Shown: positions 26,210-35,359 of the stretch, in pieces | Layout: each line of letters begins with the position of its first letter | How positions within the stretch are numbered: the first letter of the stretch is position 1 | Source: Pseudomonas tohonis | GTDB lineage: Bacteria > Pseudomonadota > Gammaproteobacteria > Pseudomonadales > Pseudomonadaceae | Length of the DNA: 64,000 nucleotides | NCBI RefSeq assembly: GCF_012767755.2 | Contig: NZ_AP023189.1 | Location: 1,178,001 to 1,242,000 of the forward strand | Direction: 5' to 3' | Translations under genes and position numbers: made by a program | Notes under the pieces: model-generated | Databases searched by the model: none | What the model was told of the DNA's origin: nothing | What the model saw: the letters and a program-made list of their open reading frames with translations, nothing else

Positions 26210-27634
26210 TCAGGTGCGGGCCGCGATGGCGGCGGTTTCGCTGCGCGGCGCGCGGATGGTGACCCAGCTGTTCCAGGCCATCAGCAGCATGCCGGTGAGG
26301 AAGAAGGCGCCGCCGATGAAGCGCACCAGGAATCCCGGGTGGCTGGCTTCCAGGGCCTCGACGAAGGAGTAGGTGAGGGTGCCGTCGTCGTTGACCGCGC
26401 GCCACATCAGGCCCTGGGTGATGCCGTTGACCCACATCGAGGCGATGTAGAGCACGGTGCCGATGGTGGCCAGCCAGAAGTGCGCGTTGATCAGCCGGGT
26501 GCTGTACATCCGCTCGCGGCCGAAGATCTTCGGGATCAGGTGGTAGAGCGAGCCGAAGGTGATCATCGCCACCCAGCCGAGGGCGCCGGCGTGCACGTGG
26601 CCGATGGTCCAGTCGGTGTAGTGGGAGAGGGCGTTGACCGTCTTGATCGCCATCATCGGGCCTTCGAAGGTGGACATGCCGTAGAAGGCCAGCGAGACGA
26701 CGAGGAAGCGCAGGATCGGGTCGTCGCGCAACTTATGCCAGGCGCCGGAGAGGGTCATCATGCCGTTGATCATGCCGCCCCAGCTGGGCGCCAGGAGGAT
26801 GATCGACATCGCCATGCCCAGGCTCTGCGCCCAGTCCGGCAGCGCGGTGTAGTGCAGGTGGTGCGGGCCGGCCCAGATGTACAGGGTGATCAGCGCCCAG
26901 AAGTGGACGATGGACAGGCGGTAGGAGTAGACCGGGCGCCCGGCCTGCTTGGGGATGAAGTAGTACATCATCCCGAGGAAGCCGGTGGTGAGGAAGAAGC
27001 CCACGGCGTTGTGCCCGTACCACCACTGCACCATGGCATCGGTGGCGCCGCTGTAGAGCGGATAGGACTTGAACCAGCTGACCGGGATGGCCATGTGGTT
27101 GACCACGTGGAGCATGGCCGTGACCAGGATGAAGGAGCCGAAGAACCAGTTGCCGACGTAGATGTGCCGGGTGCGGCGCTTCATCACGGTGCCGAAGAAC
27201 ACCACCGCGTAGGCGACCCAGACGATGCCCATCCACACGGCGCCGGTGAACTCCACCTCGGCGTATTCCTTGGTGGTGGTCAGGCCCTGGGGCAGGGTGA
27301 CCAGCAGCATCACCACGAGGACCTGCCAGCCCCAGAAGGTGAAGGCGGCCAGGCCGTCGCCGAACAGCCGCGCCTGGCAGGTGCGTTGCACCGTGTAGTA
27401 GCTGGTGGCGAACAGCGCGCTGCCGCCGAAGGCGAAGATCACCAGGTTGGTGTGCAGGGGGCGCAGGCGGCCGAAGCTGGTCCAGGGCAGGTCGAGGTTG
27501 AGCTGCGGCCAGACCAGCTGGGCGGCGATGAACACGCCCAGACCCATGCCGACCACGCCCCAGACCAGGGTCATGATCGCGAACTGACGAACCACCCGGT
27601 AGTTGTAGGTGGGCTCCTGTAGTGCGGTGTTCAT
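26210..27634 (-). CDS. ccoN: orphan cbb3 cytochrome oxidase subunit I
   Basis: A complete 474-residue haem-copper oxidase subunit with twelve membrane segments. Copper and haem ligands are recognisable: [33 protein letters not shown] and [14 protein letters not shown], the last with the two His of the low- and high-spin haems. No ccoO or ccoP lies nearby, so it must assemble with subunits encoded elsewhere. Its linkage to a sirohaem reductase and DUF934 pair matches P. aeruginosa ccoN4 (PA4133), an isoform linked to cyanide tolerance and biofilm life (from memory of published work). Confidence 0.92.
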   Translation of the reverse strand: MNTALQEPTYNYRVVRQFAIMTLVWGVVGMGLGVFIAAQLVWPQLNLDLPWTSFGRLRPLHTNLVIFAFGGSALFATSYYTVQRTCQARLFGDGLAAFTFWGWQVLVVMLLVTLPQGLTTTKEYAEVEFTGAVWMGIVWVAYAVVFFGTVMKRRTRHIYVGNWFFGSFILVTAMLHVVNHMAIPVSWFKSYPLYSGATDAMVQWWYGHNAVGFFLTTGFLGMMYYFIPKQAGRPVYSYRLSIVHFWALITLYIWAGPHHLHYTALPDWAQSLGMAMSIILLAPSWGGMINGMMTLSGAWHKLRDDPILRFLVVSLAFYGMSTFEGPMMAIKTVNALSHYTDWTIGHVHAGALGWVAMITFGSLYHLIPKIFGRERMYSTRLINAHFWLATIGTVLYIASMWVNGITQGLMWRAVNDDGTLTYSFVEALEASHPGFLVRFIGGAFFLTGMLLMAWNSWVTIRAPRSETAAIAART

Positions 27635-27922
27635 GGCGGAACCTTTTCGATTGCGGAGGAAGGCGCCAGCGCCGGGGCTGGCCAGGTCGCCACTCTAGGA
27701 AGCCGGGTCCGAACAAAACAGGCTCAGATCACTGAGGTTTTTAGAGATCAGATCCCGGGCGCGGGCATGCCAGTGAAACAGCGGCGAAGTCGGGCGGGCG
27801 CGCAATCTGATCCGTTTTTCGAGTTCACATCTGCGGCTGTTTATGAGGGGCATGGCCGCCCATAGTGGCACCACGTTGTTCCGCTCCCGGTGCAGGGGCG
27901 GCGCCAGACCGAGGAGCCTTGC

Positions 27923-29593
27923 ATGTATCGATACGATGACTATGACCACGCGCTGGTACGCGAGCGCGTGGCGCAGTTCCGCGACCAGGTGGCGCGGCGC
28001 ATCAGCGACGAGCTGAGCGAGGAGGAGTTCCTGCCGCTGCGCCTGCAGAACGGCCTGTACATGCAGAAGCACGCCTACATGCTGCGCGTGGCCATCCCCT
28101 ACGGCACCCTGTCGTCGCGGCAGCTGCGCACCCTGGCCGGCATCGCCCGCGACCACGACCGCTGCTACGGCCACTTCACCACGCGGCAGAACATCCAGTT
28201 CAACTGGATCGAGCTGGCCGAGGTGCCGGACATCCTCGAACGCCTGGCCGAGGTGGAGATGCACGCCATCCAGACCTCCGGCAACTGCGTGCGCAACATC
28301 ACCACCGAGGCCTTCGCCGGGGTGGCCGCCGACGAGCTGCTGGACCCGCGCCCGCTGGCCGAAATCCTGCGCCAGTGGTCCACCATCAACCCCGAATTCC
28401 TGTTCCTGCCGCGCAAGTTCAAGATCGCCATCTCCGCGTCCGGCGAGGACCGCGCGGCCGTCCAGATGCACGACATCGGCCTCTACCTGTACCGCGACGA
28501 GGCGGGCGAGATGTGCCTGCGGGTGCTGGTGGGCGGTGGCCTCGGGCGCACGCCCATCCTCGGCCTGCAGATCCGCGAGGGCCTGCCGTGGCAGCACCTG
28601 CTGTCGTACGTGGAGGCCATCCTGCGGGTGTACAACCGCCACGGCCGGCGCGACAACAAGTACAAGGCGCGGATCAAGATCCTGGTCAAGGCGCTGGGCA
28701 TCGAGGCCTTCGCCCGCGAGGTGGAGGCCGAGTGGGAACACCTGCGCGACGGCCCGGCCCAGCTGACCCTCGCGGAGTACCAGCGCGTGGCCGCCGCCTT
28801 CGACGCGCCTAGCTACGAGACGCTCGACGACATCGACCTGGCCTTCGGCAGCCAGCTGGCCGCCGATGCCGAGTTCGCCCGCTGGTGCTCGCGCAACCTG
28901 CAGCCGCACAAGGTGCCGGGGTACGTCGCCGTGGTGCTGTCCACCAAGCCCGGGGTCGACGCGCCGCCGGGCGACGTCACCGCCGCGCAGATGGAGGCGG
29001 TGGCCGACTGGGCCGAGCGCTTCGGCTTCGGCGAGATCCGCATTGCCCACGAACAGAACCTGGTGCTGCCCGACGTGCGCAAGCGTGACCTGTACGCGCT
29101 CTGGAACGCCGCCCGCGACACCGGCCTGGCCACGCCGAACATCGGCCTGCTGACCGATATCATCGCCTGCCCCGGTGGCGACTACTGCGCACTGGCCAAC
29201 GCCAAGTCGATCCCCATCGCCCAGGCCATCCAGCAGCGTTTCGAGGACCTGGACTACCTCCACGACCTGGGCGAGCTGAGCCTGAACATCTCCGGCTGCA
29301 TGAACGCCTGCGGCCATCACCACATCGGCAACATCGGCATCCTCGGCGTCGACAAGGGTGGCAGCGAGTGGTACCAGATCACCCTCGGCGGCGCCCAGGG
29401 CATGGCGGCGGCGCTGGGCAAGGTGATCGGCCCGTCCTTCAGCGCCGCCGAGGTGCCGGAGGTGATCGAGCGCATCGTCGCCACCTACCTCGATTACCGC
29501 GAGCTGGAGGAGCGCTTCGTCGATACGGTCGGGCGCATCGGCCTTGAGCCGTTCAAGGAGCGGGTCTACGCGCGCGCGGAGGTGCCGGCATGA
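27923..29593 (+). CDS. sirohaem-4Fe4S nitrite/sulfite reductase family protein
   Basis: A 556-residue assimilatory sulfite/nitrite reductase. The coupled 4Fe-4S and sirohaem site is bound by Cys416 and Cys422 (CPGGDYC) and Cys459 and Cys463 (GCMNACGHH); RNIT near residue 133 and the paired ferredoxin-like halves fit the family. It reduces sulfite or nitrite with six electrons, probably from ferredoxin or an NADPH reductase. The start with GAGGAG upstream is ATG 27923. It overlaps the DUF934 gene by four bases, as in sulfite reductase operons of many pseudomonads. Placed next to orphan ccoN, it corresponds to PA4130 (from memory). Confidence 0.9.
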   Translation: MYRYDDYDHALVRERVAQFRDQVARRISDELSEEEFLPLRLQNGLYMQKHAYMLRVAIPYGTLSSRQLRTLAGIARDHDRCYGHFTTRQNIQFNWIELAEVPDILERLAEVEMHAIQTSGNCVRNITTEAFAGVAADELLDPRPLAEILRQWSTINPEFLFLPRKFKIAISASGEDRAAVQMHDIGLYLYRDEAGEMCLRVLVGGGLGRTPILGLQIREGLPWQHLLSYVEAILRVYNRHGRRDNKYKARIKILVKALGIEAFAREVEAEWEHLRDGPAQLTLAEYQRVAAAFDAPSYETLDDIDLAFGSQLAADAEFARWCSRNLQPHKVPGYVAVVLSTKPGVDAPPGDVTAAQMEAVADWAERFGFGEIRIAHEQNLVLPDVRKRDLYALWNAARDTGLATPNIGLLTDIIACPGGDYCALANAKSIPIAQAIQQRFEDLDYLHDLGELSLNISGCMNACGHHHIGNIGILGVDKGGSEWYQITLGGAQGMAAALGKVIGPSFSAAEVPEVIERIVATYLDYRELEERFVDTVGRIGLEPFKERVYARAEVPA

Positions 29594-30072
29594 ACAACCT
29601 CATCCGCCTGCGAGATGGAGAGCCGCACCTGGTGCCGGACGACCCCTGGACCCTGGTGCGCGAGGTGGGCGAAGGCCTGCCGGACGGCCCGTTGATCCTG
29701 CCGCTGGCCCTGTGGCGCGAGCGAGAAGGCCGCGACGGCCTGCTGCTGCAACCGGATGACGAGGTGGAGACGCTGGGGCCATTGCTGGGTGCCGAGGTGC
29801 CGCTCGTCGCCGTGGATTTCCCCAGCTTCCGCGACGGCCGTGGCTACAGCCAGGCCTACCTGCTGCGCAGCCGGCTCGGCTGGCACGGCGAGCTGCGCGC
29901 GGTGGGCGATGTGCTGCGCGACCAGCTCGCGCACATGCGCCAGTGCGGCTTCGATGCCTTCGCCGTGCGCGCGGACAAGTCCGTCGTCGATGCGCTCAAG
30001 GGGCTGGCCGGGGTCAGCGTGCTCTATGGGCGTTCGGTGATCGAGCCGAGGCCCTTGTTCCGCCGGCGCTAA
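29590..30072 (+). CDS. DUF934 protein, reductase partner
   Basis: A 160-residue protein of the DUF934 family, with VAVDFPSFRDGRGYSQAYLLRSRLGWHGELRAVGDVLRDQ compressed into its centre and the end RPLFRRR. These proteins nearly always follow a sirohaem sulfite/nitrite reductase gene and are named CysX-like or 'oxidoreductase' in some genomes; biochemical role is not settled. ATGA overlap with the upstream gene shows coupling. An intrinsic terminator follows 36 bases after the stop. Confidence 0.9.
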   Translation: MNNLIRLRDGEPHLVPDDPWTLVREVGEGLPDGPLILPLALWREREGRDGLLLQPDDEVETLGPLLGAEVPLVAVDFPSFRDGRGYSQAYLLRSRLGWHGELRAVGDVLRDQLAHMRQCGFDAFAVRADKSVVDALKGLAGVSVLYGRSVIEPRPLFRRR

Positions 30073-30108
30073 GCGACTTCGTACACGATTGGTAAAAATT
30101 CCCGAGTT

Positions 30109-30151
30109 AAACGGCGTGCATTCATGTCCTAGGATGCACGTCCGTTTTTTT
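30109..30151 (+). terminator. intrinsic terminator after DUF934 gene
   Basis: Arms ACGG-CGTGCAT (30111-30121) and ATGCACG-T-CCGT (30134-30145), one bulged base, then a run of seven T. It closes the reductase operon. Confidence 0.8.
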
Positions 30152-30358
30152 GATCCGGAACCCAATGGACAGCGACAGTAGCAAACCACCCCCCGGCAGC
30201 GTGGGCGTGGCCCCTTCCTTCCCCGGCGCCGCCGAGCGCCCGATCCGAGCGTGGCACCCCGCCGCGCGATCTTCCCGCATGCCGACCCGCCTGCAGCGCT
30301 CCCATGGCGCCGATGCAGCCTTCGCGCCTGCCCGTCTTTCGCCCGGGAGTGCCTGAAC

Positions 30359-31921
30359 ATGGAATGGATAGCCGACCCCACCGCCTGGCTGGGACTGTTG
30401 ACGCTGATCGTGCTGGAGATCGTCCTCGGCATCGACAACCTGGTGTTCATCGCCATCCTCGCCGACAAGCTGCCCCCCGAGCAGCGTGACCGCGCACGCC
30501 TGATCGGCCTGTCGCTGGCGCTGATCATGCGCCTGGGCCTGCTGGCCAGCATCTCCTGGCTGGTGACCCTGACCGAGCCGCTGTTCGAGGTGTTCGGCCA
30601 GGCCTTCTCCGGCCGTGACCTGATCATGCTGTTCGGCGGTGTGTTCCTGTTGTTCAAGGCCACCATGGAGCTGCACGAGCGCATCGAGGGGCGGGTCCAC
30701 CACCAGGGCGGCAGCCGCACCTATGCGATGTTCTGGCCGGTGGTGGCGCAGATCGTGGTGCTGGACGCGGTGTTCTCCCTCGACGCGGTGATCACCGCCG
30801 TCGGCATGGTCGAGCACCTGGAAGTGATGATGATCGCCGTGGTGATCTCCATCGGCCTGATGATCGTCGCCAGCAAGCCGCTGACCGCCTTCGTCAACGC
30901 CCACCCCACGGTGATCATGCTGTGCCTGGGCTTCTTGATGATGATCGGCTTCAGCCTCACCGCCGAAGGCCTGGGCTTCCACATTCCCAAGGGCTACCTG
31001 TACGCGGCCATCGGCTTCTCGATCCTCATCGAGCTGGCCAACCAGACGGTGCGCTGGCGCCGCAAGCGCCAGCTGCAGGGCAGCCGTGGCCTGCGTGAGC
31101 GCACCGCCCACGCGGTGCTGCGCCTGCTCGGCGGGCGCGGCGTGGATGCCGGCGAGGTGGGCGACGACATCGCCGACATGCTCAAGGACGGCGAAGGCGA
31201 TACCGCGGTGTTCGACCGCCGCGAGCGGGTGATGATCAGTGGCGTGCTGCACCTGGCCGAGCGTTCGATCCGCACCGTGATGACCGACCGCGCGCGGGTC
31301 AACCGCATCGACCTGGACGACTCCCGTGAGCAGGTCCACCAGGCCCTGCTGCAGGCGCCGCACTCGCGCCTGGTGGTGATCCGTGGCGGTGCGGTGGACG
31401 AGCCCCTGGGCTACCTGCACAAGAAGGAGTTGTTCAAGGAGCTGCTGCGCGGCGAGGAGCCGGACCTGGAATCGCTGCTGCGCACACCGGTCAACCTGCC
31501 GGAAAGCGTCTCGGTGCTCGGCGCCCTGGAGCAGATGCGCGAGGCCTCGACCCACATCGCCTTCGTGGTCAACGAGTTCGGCGGCTTCGAAGGCCTGGTG
31601 ACCATGACCGATATCCTGGAGTCCATCGCCGGCCAGTTGCCCGACGCCAGCGAGAGCGAGGGCCTGGACATCGAGCCCAGTGGCGAGGGCTACAAGGTCA
31701 GCGGTGCGGTGAACCTGGCGGTGCTGCGCGAGCGCCTGGGCTTCCGCGCGCGCCCCACGGACGACTACCAGACCCTGGCGGGCCTGGCCATGAGCCTGCT
31801 GGACCGCCTGCCGATGGTCGGCGACCGCCTCGAGGTCGAAGGCTGGGAGCTGCGGGTGACCGAGGTGCGCGAGCGCCGGGTCAACCGCCTGCTGCTGAGG
31901 CCGGTCGAGGAGACGGGCTGA
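30359..31921 (+). CDS. TerC family membrane protein with CBS and CorC domains
   Basis: A 520-residue protein in three parts: a TerC membrane domain with seven segments (residues 1-235, with the acidic ion-site motifs EIVLGIDN and DAVFSLDAV), a paired CBS domain region (about 300-425, including [13 protein letters not shown] and [21 protein letters not shown]) and a CorC/HlyC domain (430-515). This is the YegH/YoaE arrangement. TerC relatives export manganese or other metals; the CBS pair may sense nucleotides. The start ATG 30359 puts the first helix at the N-terminus. About 200 bases of untranslated leader may precede it; I do not recognise a yybP-ykoY motif there. Confidence 0.88.
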   Translation: MEWIADPTAWLGLLTLIVLEIVLGIDNLVFIAILADKLPPEQRDRARLIGLSLALIMRLGLLASISWLVTLTEPLFEVFGQAFSGRDLIMLFGGVFLLFKATMELHERIEGRVHHQGGSRTYAMFWPVVAQIVVLDAVFSLDAVITAVGMVEHLEVMMIAVVISIGLMIVASKPLTAFVNAHPTVIMLCLGFLMMIGFSLTAEGLGFHIPKGYLYAAIGFSILIELANQTVRWRRKRQLQGSRGLRERTAHAVLRLLGGRGVDAGEVGDDIADMLKDGEGDTAVFDRRERVMISGVLHLAERSIRTVMTDRARVNRIDLDDSREQVHQALLQAPHSRLVVIRGGAVDEPLGYLHKKELFKELLRGEEPDLESLLRTPVNLPESVSVLGALEQMREASTHIAFVVNEFGGFEGLVTMTDILESIAGQLPDASESEGLDIEPSGEGYKVSGAVNLAVLRERLGFRARPTDDYQTLAGLAMSLLDRLPMVGDRLEVEGWELRVTEVRERRVNRLLLRPVEETG

Positions 31922-31934
31922 GCCTGAAAACGAA

Positions 31935-31962
31935 AACGGCGCCCCAGGGCGCCGTTCTTCAT
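31935..31962. terminator. bidirectional terminator between terC-like gene and mscL
   Basis: Perfect stem AACGGCGCC/GGCGCCGTT with loop CCAG, T-rich on the right and A-rich on the left, between two convergent genes. Confidence 0.8.
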
Positions 31963-31975
31963 GGCAGCAGTCCGT

Positions 31976-32398
31976 TCAGGGCTGCTGCTTGTCCTGCTGC
32001 TGCGACTTGAGCAGGTCGCGGATCTCGGTCAGCAGCACTTCCTCCGGCGTCGGTGCCGGCGGGACGGAAGGGGCCACGGCCTCTTCGCGCTTGAGTTTGT
32101 TGATGGCCTTCACGCCCATGAAGATGGCGAAGGCGACGATGATGAAGTCCAGCACCGTCTGGATGAACTTGCCGTAGCTCAGCACCACTGCCGGCACGTC
32201 GCCCTGGGCGGCCTTGAGGGTGATGGCCAGGTCGGTGAAGTCGACACCGCCGATCAGCAGGCCGATCGGCGGCATGATCACGTCACCGACGAAGGACGAG
32301 ACGATCTTGCCGAAGGCCGCGCCGACGATGATGCCCACCGCCATGTCGACCACATTGCCCTTCACTGCGAAGGCTTTGAATTCGTTCAGAAGGCTCAT
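31976..32398 (-). CDS. mscL: large-conductance mechanosensitive channel
   Basis: A 140-residue channel subunit; five copies form a pore that opens under osmotic down-shock. The first helix [27 protein letters not shown] and the second helix [18 protein letters not shown] are unmistakable, and the cytoplasmic helix ends with [13 protein letters not shown]. Length is usual. It corresponds by place to PA4614 (from memory). Confidence 0.97.
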   Translation of the reverse strand: MSLLNEFKAFAVKGNVVDMAVGIIVGAAFGKIVSSFVGDVIMPPIGLLIGGVDFTDLAITLKAAQGDVPAVVLSYGKFIQTVLDFIIVAFAIFMGVKAINKLKREEAVAPSVPPAPTPEEVLLTEIRDLLKSQQQDKQQP

Positions 32399-32461
32399 GT
32401 ACCGCTCCCCGGGTTCTGGTTATGGGCTGAAAGTGTAACCGAGTGTTCTGACCGCGCCATC

Positions 32462-32749
32462 TCAGCGATGTTGCGGTTCCACATGGCGGTAGAGGCGGCA
32501 GAAGTCACCGTGGACGCTCGTGTCGACGGGCTTTTCCACCTTCACGCCGGTGGCCGGGTAGCGGGCCAGCAGGACCTTCGGGCGCACCGGGCGCGGGTAG
32601 AAGCCGCCGCCGCAGTTGGGGCAGACGTTCTCCAGGCGCTGTGCGCAGGCGGCGCAGAAGGTGCACTCGAACGAGCAGATGCGTGCATCGGTGCTCGAAG
32701 GGGGCAGGGGACGGGAACAGGCTTCGCAGCTAGGGCGCAGCTCCAGCAT
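32462..32749 (-). CDS. DUF1272 zinc-ribbon-like protein
   Basis: A 95-residue protein with the DUF1272 pattern: MLELRPSCEAC, then CSFECTFCAAC and CPNCGG, so eight or nine cysteines in CxxC-type pairs that likely bind zinc. After the metal region there is a positively charged tail VRPKVLLARYPATG. Function is not known. It stands alone between mscL and a divergent DUF465 gene. Confidence 0.88.
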   Translation of the reverse strand: MLELRPSCEACSRPLPPSSTDARICSFECTFCAACAQRLENVCPNCGGGFYPRPVRPKVLLARYPATGVKVEKPVDTSVHGDFCRLYRHVEPQHR

Positions 32750-32904
32750 CGGGGTTCTCCTCGGTCAGGCGCACAATCCTAGAACTTCCCGTGGTCGGCG
32801 CACAGCCACGAGTGTTCACTGAACACGCCATCGGGCCGCCCGGCACCAACAACGGCCCCGCTTGGTCTAGCCTCAAGGAAGTTTCCGGAGAGAGGAGCCC
32901 GACC

Positions 32905-33144
32905 ATGCCGCTCGAACATCACCCCCTCAATCGCGAGTTCCCCGAATATCGCGACACGATGCAGGAGATGCTGCAACACAACGTGCATTTTTCCCGCCTG
33001 GCGCAGGAATACCAGCGCCTCGATGCACGCATCTATGAAGTGGAGGACGGCAAGCACGCCCTCGACGACCTCGCCCTGCACAGCCTGAAGATGCAGCGGG
33101 TGGCGCTGAAGGACGAGATCGCCCAGTTGCTCAAGAACCACTAG
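32905..33144 (+). CDS. YdcH/SlyX-like small coiled-coil protein (DUF465)
   Basis: A 79-residue helical protein of the DUF465 type, with HPLNREFPEYRDTMQEM, YQRLDARIYEVED and LHSLKMQRVALKDEIAQLL. DUF465 proteins are abundant small cytoplasmic helical hairpins of unclear role. ATG 32905 has a GAGGAG site upstream; the longer frame reads into the promoter region. A second helical protein follows 100 bases on. Confidence 0.85.
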   Translation: MPLEHHPLNREFPEYRDTMQEMLQHNVHFSRLAQEYQRLDARIYEVEDGKHALDDLALHSLKMQRVALKDEIAQLLKNH

Positions 33145-33247
33145 GGATTCGTTCCCGGTAGCCGGCGAGGCGGCTTGATCGGCGTCAACGCGGGGGAGGT
33201 CGGCGCTGGGTAGTCTGGCGCCCATTTCCCCTTCCGGAGCCGTCGCC

Positions 33248-33529
33248 ATGACCGTCTACGACACCCTTCCCAGCACCGCCCCCGAGCGTGACCGCAAGGC
33301 CCTTTACGAGGCGCGCCGCGCCGAGGAGCGCATCGCCCGCCTGCGCGAGCAGTACGAGCTTCTGGAGAAGCGCATCGGTCGCATCGAGCAGGGCAGCGAG
33401 CCGCTGGACGGCTCCAGCCTCCAGGCCCTGCGCATGCGCCGTGACGGCCTGCTGCAGAACCTGCAGGCGCTCAAGGCGCCGGAGCGCAAGGAAGGCTGCT
33501 GCGGCTGCGGGCGCGCCTGCGGGGGTTGA
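33248..33529 (+). CDS. small coiled-coil protein with Cys-rich C-terminus
   Basis: A 93-residue protein: a charged helical region with heptad-like spacing (ARRAEERIARLREQYELLEK, then a second helix with LRMRRDGLLQNLQAL), resembling the DUF465 protein upstream and perhaps derived from it. It ends in a small cluster of cysteines (Cys84, Cys85, Cys87, Cys91). I do not recognise a named family for the whole. It precedes radA by 43 bases and could share its transcript. Confidence 0.7.
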   Translation: MTVYDTLPSTAPERDRKALYEARRAEERIARLREQYELLEKRIGRIEQGSEPLDGSSLQALRMRRDGLLQNLQALKAPERKEGCCGCGRACGG

Positions 33530-33572
33530 TCCGCTATCATGCGGGCTTCGTTTTTTCTGACGGAGTCCGCTG

Positions 33573-34934
33573 ATGGCCAAGGCCAAGCGCATGTACGGCT
33601 GCACCGAGTGCGGCTCGACCTTCCCCAAATGGGCCGGCCAATGCGGTGACTGCGGGGCCTGGAACACCCTGGTGGAAACCGTGATCGACGGCGCCGCACC
33701 GCCCAGCGGGCGCGCCGGCTGGGCCGGCGGGCAGGCGCAGATCAAGACCCTGGCCGAGGTCAGCGTCGAGGAGATGCCACGTTTCTCCACCGCCTCCGCC
33801 GAGCTGGATCGCGTGCTCGGTGGCGGCCTGGTCGACGGCTCGGTGGTGCTGATCGGCGGCGATCCGGGCATCGGCAAGTCCACCATCCTCCTGCAGACCC
33901 TGTGCAACATCGCCTCGCGCTTCCCCGCGCTCTACGTCACCGGTGAGGAATCCCAGCAGCAGGTCGCCATGCGCGCCCGTCGCCTCGGGCTGCCCGAGGA
34001 CAAGCTCAAGGTGATGACCGAGACCTGCATCGAAAGCATCATCGCCACCGCTCGGGTCGAGAAGCCCAAGGTGATGGTGATCGACTCCATCCAGACCATC
34101 TTCACCGAGCAGCTGCAGTCCGCCCCCGGCGGCGTGGCCCAGGTGCGCGAGAGCGCGGCGCTGCTGGTGCGCTACGCCAAGCAGAGCGGCACGGCGATCT
34201 TCCTGGTCGGCCACGTGACCAAGGAGGGCGCCCTGGCGGGGCCGCGCGTGCTGGAGCACATGGTCGACACGGTGCTGTATTTCGAGGGTGAGTCCGACGG
34301 CCGCCTGCGCCTGCTGCGGGCGGTGAAGAACCGCTTCGGCGCGGTCAACGAACTGGGCGTGTTCGGCATGACCGACAAGGGCCTCAAGGAGGTTTCCAAC
34401 CCCTCGGCGATCTTCCTCACCCGCGCCCAGGAAGCGGTGCCCGGCAGCGTGGTCATGGCCACCTGGGAAGGCTCGCGGCCGATGCTGGTGGAGGTGCAGG
34501 CCCTGGTGGACACCAGCCACCTGGCCAACCCGCGCCGCGTGACCCTGGGCCTGGACCAGAACCGCCTGGCGATGCTGCTGGCGGTGCTGCACCGCCATGG
34601 CGGCATTCCCACCCACGACCAGGACGTGTTCCTCAACGTGGTGGGCGGGGTCAAGGTGCTGGAGACGGCCTCCGACCTGGCGCTGATCGCGGCGATCATG
34701 TCGAGCCTGCGCAACCGGCCGCTGGAGCATGACCTGCTGGTGTTCGGCGAAGTGGGGCTGTCGGGCGAGGTGCGCCCGGTGCCCAGCGGCCAGGAGCGTT
34801 TGAAGGAGGCGGGCAAGCACGGCTTCAAGCGGGCCATCGTGCCCAAGGGCAACGCCCCGAAGGAGGCGCCGCCCGGGTTGCGGGTGGTCGCGGTGACACG
34901 CCTGGAGCAGGCGCTGGACGCGTTGTTCGAGTAG
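33573..34934 (+). CDS. radA: DNA repair protein RadA (Sms)
   Basis: A 453-residue RecA-like ATPase helping branch migration during recombination. The N-terminal zinc finger is CTECGSTFPKWAGQCGDCGAWNT compressed into residues 10-32; the Walker A motif GDPGIGKST starts at about residue 96, the RadA-specific KNRFG motif is at 252-256, and the C-terminal Lon-protease-like domain begins near residue 280. All key motifs are intact and length is normal. Confidence 0.97.
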   Translation: MAKAKRMYGCTECGSTFPKWAGQCGDCGAWNTLVETVIDGAAPPSGRAGWAGGQAQIKTLAEVSVEEMPRFSTASAELDRVLGGGLVDGSVVLIGGDPGIGKSTILLQTLCNIASRFPALYVTGEESQQQVAMRARRLGLPEDKLKVMTETCIESIIATARVEKPKVMVIDSIQTIFTEQLQSAPGGVAQVRESAALLVRYAKQSGTAIFLVGHVTKEGALAGPRVLEHMVDTVLYFEGESDGRLRLLRAVKNRFGAVNELGVFGMTDKGLKEVSNPSAIFLTRAQEAVPGSVVMATWEGSRPMLVEVQALVDTSHLANPRRVTLGLDQNRLAMLLAVLHRHGGIPTHDQDVFLNVVGGVKVLETASDLALIAAIMSSLRNRPLEHDLLVFGEVGLSGEVRPVPSGQERLKEAGKHGFKRAIVPKGNAPKEAPPGLRVVAVTRLEQALDALFE

Positions 34935-34937
34935 CGG

Positions 34938-35306
34938 CTACTTCTCCACCAGGGCGGCGAGGTCGCGCTCCAGCAGGCCTTCGTCGCCCAGGTTGAGTTC
35001 CACCAGGCGGCGCAGGTGGGCGATGGAATCCAGGTCGATGTGCTGGCAGACGAAGCCCAGCTGGTCCTTCTGGACGCGGGTCAGCACGACTTCCATGCGC
35101 ACCTGGGTGTCGCCGCTGAGGCGGACGGTGGCGAGGAACGGCTGGTCCGGATCGCCGTTCCAGTTGCTCGGGCGTTCCACCAGCAGGCCCTTCAGGGAAA
35201 TGTCCTGCAGCTCGACGTTCCAGCGACGCTCGTCCTGGGCGATCTCTGTGGCGGCATCGAACGCGATGCGGTGGAAGCGTCGGCGCTCGTTGTCTGTGTC
35301 ACTCAT
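34938..35306 (-). CDS. mapZ: PilZ domain c-di-GMP adaptor MapZ
   Basis: A 122-residue single PilZ domain. Both c-di-GMP-binding motifs are complete: RRRFHR at residues 8-13 and DISLKG at 35-40. The sequence [25 protein letters not shown] is nearly that of P. aeruginosa PA4608, known as MapZ, which when loaded with c-di-GMP inhibits the chemotaxis methyltransferase CheR1 and so alters flagellar switching. The placement directly after radA is the same. I take the inner ATG 35306, which restores the known N-terminus MSD...ERRRFHR. Confidence 0.93.
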   Translation of the reverse strand: MSDTDNERRRFHRIAFDAATEIAQDERRWNVELQDISLKGLLVERPSNWNGDPDQPFLATVRLSGDTQVRMEVVLTRVQKDQLGFVCQHIDLDSIAHLRRLVELNLGDEGLLERDLAALVEK

Positions 35307-35359
35307 GGCGTGGCTCCTGCTCAATTCACACAACTATAGACAAGGCTCGGGGCTGCCGC

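Noticed and set aside
27735..27815. Inverted GATCAGAT / ATCTGATC between ccoN and the sirohaem reductase as an Anr or regulator site
   Set aside because: Arms are 50 bases apart and do not match TTGAT-N4-ATCAA; no convincing Anr box was found in this divergent region.
30164..30358. N-terminal extension of the TerC-like protein from an upstream ATG
   Set aside because: The added residues are basic and low-complexity, and the family starts at the first membrane helix next to ATG 30359.
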